Shown here: piece after piece, positions 57,211-64,000 of the stretch
Layout: every line of letters starts with the position of its first letter
Numbering within the stretch: position 1 is the first letter of the stretch
Assembly (NCBI GenBank): GCA_033064195.1
Contig: JARBJD010000116.1
Coordinates: forward strand, 143,980 to 207,979
Source: Blattamonas nauphoetae
Taxonomy: Eukaryota > Preaxostyla > Oxymonadida
Reading direction: 5' to 3'
DNA: 64,000 bases
Made by a program: the position numbers and the translations under genes
Notes under the pieces: generated by a model
Databases searched by the model: none
What the model saw: only the letters and a program-made list of their open reading frames with translations
What the model was told of the DNA's origin: nothing

Positions 57211-57795
57211 ATGCAACCAATTCTCAGTTGTCAATTTACGAAACACACAAGTTCTTCTTCTGTTCCAACATCAATCACCAACAATGTCATCATCGACAAT
57301 AAAGGATCAACTTCTGGAAGATCAAAGCTCGAAGATCGAAATGACCAGAGCGCTAATGTTGAACTAGATAATGTTCAAGGTGCTTACGATCCACCACTGG
57401 AGATGTATCCATCAGCACCAATCCAAAGCCGTTCAATACCGTTTCGGGAATACACATCAAACATTTCAGCATTCAAGGACCAACTACTGCTTGTATACAA
57501 GAATGCATTCGCATGTGAGAAGAAACTCTTGAATAACCTGATTGAACCATCGAAGAAACTGATCACAAACCAAAGTGATTTATGTGCACTGATTGCGACA
57601 CTGACAGGAATAAACGATGTCGTGATCGAATTGGATGATTTGTCAACAAAATGTTCATGCATTAATTCTCTCCCAATCTTTCGAACCATTTTCAAGATCC
57701 TTGTTGGAGGAAAAGATATGAGTATTGCTTACAATGAAGCTTACAACACTATTCTCAACTATGGTATTTCATTAATGAAGGCAATCCCGAGATAA
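57211..57795 (+). CDS. Polinton unknown protein
   Basis: 194 codons with its own T-rich box (57188-57201). A disordered first third (SSSVPTSITNNVIIDNKG) is followed by a helical domain (FACEKKLLNNLIEPSKKLIT, FRTIFKILVGGKDMS). By position among capsid-region genes it may be a structural or accessory virion protein; nothing in the sequence proves it. Confidence 0.5.
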   Translation: MQPILSCQFTKHTSSSSVPTSITNNVIIDNKGSTSGRSKLEDRNDQSANVELDNVQGAYDPPLEMYPSAPIQSRSIPFREYTSNISAFKDQLLLVYKNAFACEKKLLNNLIEPSKKLITNQSDLCALIATLTGINDVVIELDDLSTKCSCINSLPIFRTIFKILVGGKDMSIAYNEAYNTILNYGISLMKAIPR

Positions 57796-57830
57796 ATTAT
57801 GAACGAATTAGATTTTTTATTTTTACTAAA

Positions 57831-58217
57831 ATGGCACCAGGAAGTTTCAACAAACTTAAAAATATCGGCAAACAATTCTTTCAATTCATCAAACCATTAG
57901 CACCCTCATTACTTCAAGTCGGAGGTGGATTGCTGTCACAAACCAACAGTAAATTTGGACAAACAGCAGGAGGAATTCTTCAAGGATTAGGAGGAATGAT
58001 GGACTCCTATCAGCAAAGTAAAGCAATGAATCAGTCACAGAAGCCACTCTCCCCTCAGGAGGGTTCGATGCCTCTGGCGAGACTCGACCCCAGTCGGGGT
58101 CGAAGCCTTGCAGAGGCAAGACAGATGATCGAGTATGAACCACCGCGAAATGGTCGGTACGTTAATGATGACGTACCACAATCATCAAATTCAAAAATTC
58201 AATTCAAAGGTTTGTAA
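57831..58217 (+). CDS. Polinton small virion-type protein, MAPG family member 1
   Basis: 128 codons. MAPGSFNKLKNIGKQFFQF starts an amphipathic helix, then a Gly-rich hydrophobic part (LLQVGGGLLSQ, GGILQGLGGMM). The C-terminal 40 residues come from a palindromic repeat. The design resembles small membrane-active capsid-interior proteins such as adenovirus VI. T-rich box at about 57811-57823. Confidence 0.55.
   Translation: MAPGSFNKLKNIGKQFFQFIKPLAPSLLQVGGGLLSQTNSKFGQTAGGILQGLGGMMDSYQQSKAMNQSQKPLSPQEGSMPLARLDPSRGRSLAEARQMIEYEPPRNGRYVNDDVPQSSNSKIQFKGL
58047..58122 (-). repeat. GC-rich palindromic repeat, two units, reversed (76 bp)
   Basis: Same length and two-unit order as 48089-48164 but on the opposite strand: GTCTTGCCTCTGCAAGGC first, GTCTCGCCAGAGGC second. 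It codes the C-terminal part of the first MAPG protein (ARLDPSRGRSLAEARQ). Confidence 0.85.
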
Positions 58218-58252
58218 ATAAATGTAAATCCAGTTTTTTTATTTTTACAGAA

Positions 58253-58540
58253 ATGGCACCAGGTTGGTTATCAAAATTAGCAGGAGTTGGCAAAACCATT
58301 CTCAGAATTGGAGCACCATTTTTGAATCTCATTCCCTTTGTTGGACCAGTGATTTCCAAGATTGCACAGACAGGTGTGGAGATGATTCCAGATGTGAAAT
58401 CGGATCAGCAACTCCATGCAGAAAAGATGGCACAATATGAGCAAGCAATCAATGAAGGAAATGGTTCACTTGCGAATAAACTCAGAGAAGAAATACTGAG
58501 ATTGGAAGAAAAGCTGAAACCAAAAGCGAAGAAAAGTTGA
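58253..58540 (+). CDS. Polinton small virion-type protein, MAPG family member 2
   Basis: 95 codons. MAPGWLSKLAGVGKTILRI, then a hydrophobic FLNLIPFVGPVISKIAQTG and a charged coil (ANKLREEILRLEEKLKPK). The same opening as its left neighbour suggests duplication. T-rich box at about 58234-58247. Likely amphipathic and membrane-active; inference only. Confidence 0.55.
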   Translation: MAPGWLSKLAGVGKTILRIGAPFLNLIPFVGPVISKIAQTGVEMIPDVKSDQQLHAEKMAQYEQAINEGNGSLANKLREEILRLEEKLKPKAKKS

Positions 58541-58578
58541 AAAGGAAATAAGCAAAAGGACTTTTTATTTTTATTAAA

Positions 58579-60446
58579 ATGAACTCACACAGTACTCATC
58601 TGACAAACAAAAGACATGGAGCATCAACATTGACTGGCAATAGCACAGGATCAATACAGTACACCAGAGATGATATTGGTCAAATCCAACAGCAATTCAT
58701 GTCAGAACATCACGTCAATTTCCTATTGAACGATGGCGCACACAGTACTTCGATCGAAGAGTTGAAACCATCGGAGAATTCAAGATTCTACAAAGGACAA
58801 GAAATCATCATTCCACTCACTGGTAATCAGGACATTTGTCAAATTGATGATTCATTCATTACTTTCACTATGACAGCAACTCTGAAAGTCAACAATTGGC
58901 AAACTACATCTGGAAAAGTTGGATCGTTCATGAATGAGAGAATATTCATCTTCGTCGGACTCAAGCATTCGGCATCAATCTATAGTAGATTCACTGTTCT
59001 TCACAACAATCAAAGAATCACTAGCACAGCAAACAATGACGTGTCGATGGAATCACATATCTACAACATGATCAAACCGAAGAGTCAATTGGAGAACCGG
59101 AAACACTCACACACACCATGGCAAAATGCTTGGACACACGATGAATCTGTCGCTGGTGTTTATATTCCTTTATCAGACTTCACAACAACATCTGGAACTG
59201 GTGTATTCAAAGACACTATTGATGTACCAATTCGTGTGTCAATAAACCTTGAAGATCTTCTCATTTTCTCAGGGATGACTGACTATCCAAGATGTCTCTT
59301 TGGTGATTTGAAATTGAGTGTATACATCAATGAGAATGCATTCGTTTGTTGTCCAGTAAATCCTGAACTCACTTTCAAAAATACTCTATCATCAATTGTA
59401 GTTGGGACTAAAGCAGCACCGCCAATAAAACATCAATTGCCGATTGCATTAAACATCGTCCATTCTTTCTGAACAATCTTGTCACATCATGCACCAAGAA
59501 TTTCGTTCAGATTGGTCAATCATTTCTGCAACCAACTGTGACTCAAGACATCTACTTTAATTCTGCTGGCGTTGTGGCTCCTGAACCAGAATATGTAGAT
59601 CAGTACATTTCCCTCAACATCACTGATTATCGCGTTGATGATGTATATTGCATGAGTGCAGGATACAAAATGAAAGAAATCGCGAAAGAGAGTCTCAGGA
59701 ATATGTACACGAATCGTCCAGGAACAATTCCGGCAGAGAGAATCTCGTTCTATCCATTTCAGAAAACACCAACAGCGCAAGGAATTGATTGTACTCAACA
59801 AATGGTACTCACGAATGCAAAGGATCTTATGTTACTGTTTCGTCATTACGATAATGAAGTCACCTGTTTCCACAATCCAATGCAGAAGGATCTTCGTGTG
59901 AATCTACTCAACAAGTACTATCCGGATAATCCGACAACCACTATTGGAGCTCGCTTCTATCAGTTCGCATTATCGACTCTCAATCTTGATTCGTACCTTG
60001 CTGTTCCTGATGATTTGGAGCGATCACTGACAGATTCTCTTGTTGAAGATAAACTCAGAAATGATATGAATTATCCAAATGAAACCATGACAAGAGTGCG
60101 ACCAATTCATGACAATACTGACTTCCTTTTGTGCTTCTCAACTCAACGAAGTGGATGTCCAACAAACTGTAATGATTCCATCCGTTCCAAAGGTCAGAAT
60201 GTTCCTGTCACGTTGAGATCACAACCAATATATCAAGGCAATCTCGACGCATACTACAATGTGTACAATCCAAGTCAAAGTGGTGGTGATATGACAACAT
60301 TTACTCATCCTCCAGCACCGATTCTAGCAACAACTGCAACCACGTGGTGGGTCTTACGATTCAGCAATGACGTTCCAATTGTTGAGTATTCTCCAAATCA
60401 CACACTGAAAGCAGTACACAAAGATTTAGGGATTATCCCAAATTGA
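58579..60446 (+). CDS. Polinton major-capsid-like gene
   Basis: Beta-rich protein region with blocks GQEIIIPLTGNQDICQIDDS, DFTTTSGTGVFKDTIDVPIR, FGDLKLSVYINENAFVCCP and, later, QMVLTNAKDLMLLFRHYDN. Its size and place before the second capsid copy fit the double-jelly-roll major capsid protein of Polintons. About one break. T-rich box at about 58560-58573. Confidence 0.75.
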
Positions 60447-60485
60447 AAAGTCTTGCCAACGAATTGTATTTTTTATTTTCTATAA

Positions 60486-61643
60486 ATGAGAAGCATAAGA
60501 GCAAATCATTCCAAACCAACATCAACATTGATGGAGCAAATCGAAGTGCAATCATACTTGCCGAAACAATGGGATTCAGAGCCGCACAAGTTTTCAATTC
60601 AGGAAGTGCATCCAACAAATCCTCCAATGCCATGTAGAATTGGAGATGAAATTGAAGTTCCATTGTCTTATGACGGCCATGATGTGACTGACTTTTCGAA
60701 GAGTCATCTTCGAATAGATCTCACAATTACTGTACCAGTGACTAAACCAAGAGATTCAACACCGACTGAGAGAGCTGGATTGTACGGAATGTTCTTCGGA
60801 TTCAAATCATCATCAGATGCAATTCGAGACATGAGACTCGTTGATAGTCAAGGAAATATCATTGACAATACACTTCAGAATAATCACGTTCACGAGTCAT
60901 TTCTGTATCACACTTTCAAGTCACAAGAAGAGAAAAACAACATGAAGCATTGTTACAGTCTTTGGGAAAATGTTCAGAGAATGGATCACAGTGTCTGTGG
61001 ATTCTACTATGCTCCATTATATAAGAGAGTTTCAGATTTACCAGAAACAATCACAAGAACGATTCCACTGGTTATTCCGTTTGTAAATTTACTTCCACTG
61101 AGCACTTTTGATCAGTATCCCAATTCAATCTTTGGTAATCTACGTTTGAGATTTCATTTGACGACTGATTCACTCGTGTATTGTCCAATTCGACCATCAA
61201 CTGTCATTCGAAAATCACTACAAGATACATCTGATGTTGCCCCTACATCGGCACAGAATGATGTAGGTCAATCTCGAATGCAATTAATGCATGACGGAGA
61301 ATTCAGTGTTCTAACTCAAGAATTTACCCAAATCGGAAATCCAGTTCACCAATACAACGAGTTTTCAAATCAATCAACAACCGGAGTAGTAGCAACTACT
61401 TCTTTCATTTCTTCCACTTCGACAGTTCTCAATTCAAGTGTGGATAAAGCTTCTTCAATCTGCTACGGATATGAAATGACAGAAGCAACAAAACAATCTC
61501 TGATAAACACATATTCAAAGACTTTGTATGTGCTCAAAGCAGAAAGAATTGACACTCAATCATTTCAATCAAAAGCGAATGCCATGGGAGTGAGGTCAAA
61601 CATCAGTATCAAACTCAACAATCTCATGAATCTAATGTGCTAA
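60486..61643 (+). CDS. Polinton second capsid-like gene
   Basis: Related in layout to the first capsid-like gene (IGDEIEVPLSYDGHDVTDF, LVIPFVNLLPLSTFDQYPNS, IFGNLRLRFHLTTDSLVYCP, YEMTEATKQSLINTYSK). It looks shorter than the first copy, so count about one break. T-rich box at about 60466-60478. It could be a diverged paralogue with its own role in the shell. Confidence 0.7.
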   Translation: MRSIRANHSKPTSTLMEQIEVQSYLPKQWDSEPHKFSIQEVHPTNPPMPCRIGDEIEVPLSYDGHDVTDFSKSHLRIDLTITVPVTKPRDSTPTERAGLYGMFFGFKSSSDAIRDMRLVDSQGNIIDNTLQNNHVHESFLYHTFKSQEEKNNMKHCYSLWENVQRMDHSVCGFYYAPLYKRVSDLPETITRTIPLVIPFVNLLPLSTFDQYPNSIFGNLRLRFHLTTDSLVYCPIRPSTVIRKSLQDTSDVAPTSAQNDVGQSRMQLMHDGEFSVLTQEFTQIGNPVHQYNEFSNQSTTGVVATTSFISSTSTVLNSSVDKASSICYGYEMTEATKQSLINTYSKTLYVLKAERIDTQSFQSKANAMGVRSNISIKLNNLMNLMC

Positions 61644-61675
61644 TTCCCCGATAGACCAAATGAATGGGGTACCTC

Positions 61676-61857
61676 AATTCTCAGGGATAATCTCGATCAC
61701 AGGGGAGAATCTCAGTTATAGGGAGAATCTCAGTCACAGGGGAAAATCTCGGTCACAGGGAGAATCTCGGTCACAGGGAGAATCTCAGTTATAGGGAGAA
61801 TCTCAGTTATAGGGGAAAATCTCAATCACAGGGGAAAATCTCGGACCACAGGGAAGA
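61676..61857. repeat. tandem repeat, 18-20-bp unit, about nine copies
   Basis: Units of the form GGGAGAATCTCAGTTATA or GGGGAAAATCTCGGTCACA follow the second capsid gene directly. It may mark a decayed right end of the Polinton. Confidence 0.88.
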
Positions 61858-61904
61858 ATGTCAATGTCATTGGGGATGAAGAAAATTGTAGTTTTGATCA
61901 TGAG

Positions 61905-61973
61905 TAGTTCAGTGGTTAGCAGTGCAGACTCACATTCTTCCAACCCGGGTTCGATTCCCGCTGATGTTGACTT
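61905..61973 (+). tRNA. tRNA-like sequence (A and B boxes), possibly Val-CAC-like
   Basis: TAGTTCAGTGG (A box) and GGGTTCGATTCCC (perfect B box) are correctly spaced, with T-runs right after (61972 on), as Pol III genes have. The anticodon loop would be CTCACAT (CAC), with four of five stem pairs. The acceptor stem does not pair, so it is more likely a relic or short Pol III unit than a tRNA gene. Confidence 0.4.
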
Positions 61974-62162
61974 TTTTTTGTTTTTTGAGCTTCCTCCATT
62001 CTGACATCTCTGAAGCATTTTCTCTTGTTCACATTTCATTTTCTTCTCATTTAACACCAGAATCAGGAAAGTGTGGAGATCCACCCACAATTCGTCTTTC
62101 ATCCGATATCAACTTTTCTATAGAACACTTTCTCTCTTCACCACAGACTTGATATTCTTGAA

Positions 62163-64000
62163 ATGAAACAGAATCAGGGATTCGTGCCGTTTTCAGTTCT
62201 CTTCCATCCAACAAATGAGATCTGCCTCCTCATCGAAAAACTACCGACAAGATCGAAGATACAGAAGCAGAAAGTGGACGAAAACGAAGAGGACGAAGAC
62301 ATGGCGATCATTTGGAGATGAAGATGCTGGTAGGTGGATAGAAGCCGACAGAGGACGATCTTCTTCTTTCACTGCACTTGGCTTCCTTCTCTCCTGCATT
62401 TCCAGATCAGCTTTCGTGTCTTGTGTACTCCGGCGCTCTTGTGCTGTTCGTAATCCAAACCAAAGACCTTCCGTTCTCCTTCACCGGCACACATGGTGCC
62501 CGCCGATACCACCATTCTGGTGTCCAGCTGCCGAAGGACTGGATTGAGGACGCGGAAATGAGAAGTGCGATTTCCGCATTCTCAAAGTGGGTTGTGAGGA
62601 GCGGATGCGTCTGTGCAAATTGGGTAAGTTATCTGCCGGCGGTAGGAGTGGCCAAGAAGAAAGGATGGAATCCGTCTGCAACGAGACATCAAAGATCAGC
62701 CATGACTTCGCTAAGATTGAACATGTCTGTTCGAATCACCAATTCTTTCATCTTCTACAGATTGAAGATCAATTGGGAGAAGATAGGGAAGAACCGCTTC
62801 ATACTCCTCAGACATGCCCTGACCAAGCGACTTATGCTGACAGAAAGTCCCCGCAACCGACGACTTATTCAATCGCATTAATTTGTTTGAAATTGACAAA
62901 ATGTGGTTCATCCTCGCACTTCTCGTTGAGACGTTCTCGTTTGACACCGTTGACTGTACCAGATGGAACATTGAACGCACTGTCGCAAAACACTGAAACT
63001 AGTCGTCTCGACGGATACTCCCGCCACGTTGAAGCATTCTACTGATTCTGGTCGAGGAAACCAACTCCGAATCTCAACCAACCATCTCATCGATTTCATT
63101 CTAACAGAATTAGGACAAGCTTGCACTGTACAGGTCGACTGATATGTCTTGAGCTTGATCGACCCTCTTAGGTCACATCTACTGCTATTCGTCGCTTTGT
63201 CGGACAAAACCGTCCAAAACAAGGCTGCCATCCGCTCACTCTCCTCGTGATTGCACTCACTGCTGCTCCACCGTCACACCATCTCCGCATTTTGACGATC
63301 AACGTCGAATTCTTCTCAAATTGTGAGAAAACGGTTGAGTTCAATGCCCCATTCGTGAAGCGACTTCTCAGTGCCCTCCCGTCTGATGCACCCTCTGATT
63401 GTCTGCTGATCATCACTGCCAAAGTTTCTGACCAGCCTAGCATTCTCTTCCCTTTGAGCTCACTCTCTGCTTGTTTGTCCGACTCCACGTCACCGTCCAG
63501 AAACGCCCTGTCTCTTCTGACCACCATCGAAGCAGGTAAACCGGAGAAACACGTGTTAAATGTGCAATCTAAGGACGGGCCCACAATCACCCGCTCCTTC
63601 TGCAGAACCTGCACGAGCACGCACATTCCTTCCACTTCCGTGTTTGGCCGTCATGCGGAAAGCTCAACCGGAGACTGATTTGAGGAAAGCAAGGCGCAGC
63701 AGATTGCGGAGAGGCTGCTGGAGATCGAGCAGCGGCATCCTCTCCACCCGCTCGCACAAGGCACGCGACCACACAGTCAGATGGGACGACACTGGCACCT
63801 CATGTCGGCAGAAATGGAAAAGCCGATGCGTCCACTGGAGGAGAAACGAATGTGGTGCAGGTTTTGGATGTGTTGCATGTGCAGCGAATCGTCGTTCTGT
63901 ATCCACTGATCTTCGTGCAACTGAAGGAAAGAGGTACCTCACTACTCTTCAGAAACGAGAAACAAGCTAATCAAACCATGGAGATGCTGCTCCCTTCTCT
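62163..64000 (+). CDS. 5' part of an unidentified multi-exon gene, runs off the window
   Basis: A likely start at 62163 reads MKQNQGFVPFSVLFHPTNEI, then CLLIEKLPTRSKI and an acidic stretch. An intron ending CATTTCCAG near 62404 leads to QLSCLVYSGALVLFVIQTKD and GVQLPKDWIEDAEMRSAISA. A good donor, GTAAGTTATC, stands at about 62622. A later exon at 63250-63660 reads KTVEFNAPFVKRLLSALPSD and SILFPLSSLSACLSDS. Beyond a probable 45-nt intron (about 63634-63678), SKAQQIAERLLEIEQRHPLH continues toward the window edge. Not all joins are resolved; the frame between 62290 and 62404 is unclear. No family recognised. It starts about 500 bp right of the Polinton and seems undamaged by it. Confidence 0.5.

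Larger units (their letters stand above)
48054..61650. mobile_element. Polinton (Maverick), about 13.6 kb seen
   Basis: It carries the full defining set: protein-primed family B DNA polymerase, retroviral-type integrase, genome-packaging ATPase and capsid-like genes, with small virion-type genes between them. All run rightward except the ATPase. The gene style (polymerase with HNH segment, integrase block) resembles Polintons of trichomonads. Most frames are open, so the copy looks young; I see about four breaks in all. The left edge may extend to about 47.2 kb. I found no terminal inverted repeat pair, so the ends are not fixed and the right end may be incomplete. Confidence 0.93.

Noticed and set aside
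61676-61857. CRISPR array
   Set aside because: The units are contiguous 18-20-bp minisatellite copies without unique spacers, in a eukaryotic context.

Overview
The window looks like nuclear DNA of an intron-rich, flagellated protist. My best guess is an oxymonad (Preaxostyla, Blattamonas-like); that is inference, not proof. The clues are very short GT-AG introns (many 29-50 nt, donors often GTTTG), genes resembling ciliary proteins (IFT46, TBC1D31, a DRC8-like EF-hand protein), a giant Ser/Thr-rich beta-helix receptor ending in a kinase-like domain, and a Polinton. The standard code fits: reading frames of 1,000-2,500 codons contain no in-frame TAA or TAG.

Layout. 1-6.2 kb carries host genes on the plus strand: the end of an unknown gene, a small EF-hand-like gene and a TBC1D31-like gene. 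6.2-10.1 kb is gene-poor. It holds a 381-bp near-perfect fold-back repeat (6825-7205) and a 2.3-kb hAT-type element (7744-10061) with 18-bp terminal inverted repeats (TIRs) and an 8-bp target duplication. 11.0-13.4 kb is a minus-strand coiled-coil gene. 14.7-25.8 kb is one giant plus-strand membrane protein gene with a frame change near 22.1 kb. 26.7-28.5 kb is a minus-strand DHHC palmitoyltransferase.

29.0-42.4 kb is a nest. An old hAT-type element (29046-42423, 8-bp duplication GACAATAG) was hit 57 bp from its left end by an 11.07-kb element (29103-40172) with 376-bp TIRs and a 9-bp duplication TTTTTGGCG. The inner element encodes a spliced DDE transposase at its left side. The other 8 kb holds pieces of host genes, including a P4-ATPase flippase piece and an IFT46-like gene.

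43.0-47.0 kb is a transposon graveyard: a 583-bp TA-flanked MITE, a hAT transposase and a pogo/Tigger relic. About 48.05-61.65 kb is a Polinton (Maverick). It has a protein-primed DNA polymerase with an HNH segment, an integrase, a packaging ATPase, two capsid-like genes and several small virion-type genes. It looks fairly young, with only about four breaks. Its genes share a T-rich box just upstream of their starts, and four of them contain copies of a GC-rich palindromic mini-repeat. Tandem repeats and a tRNA-like sequence follow its right side. From 62.2 kb a multi-exon host gene runs off the right edge.
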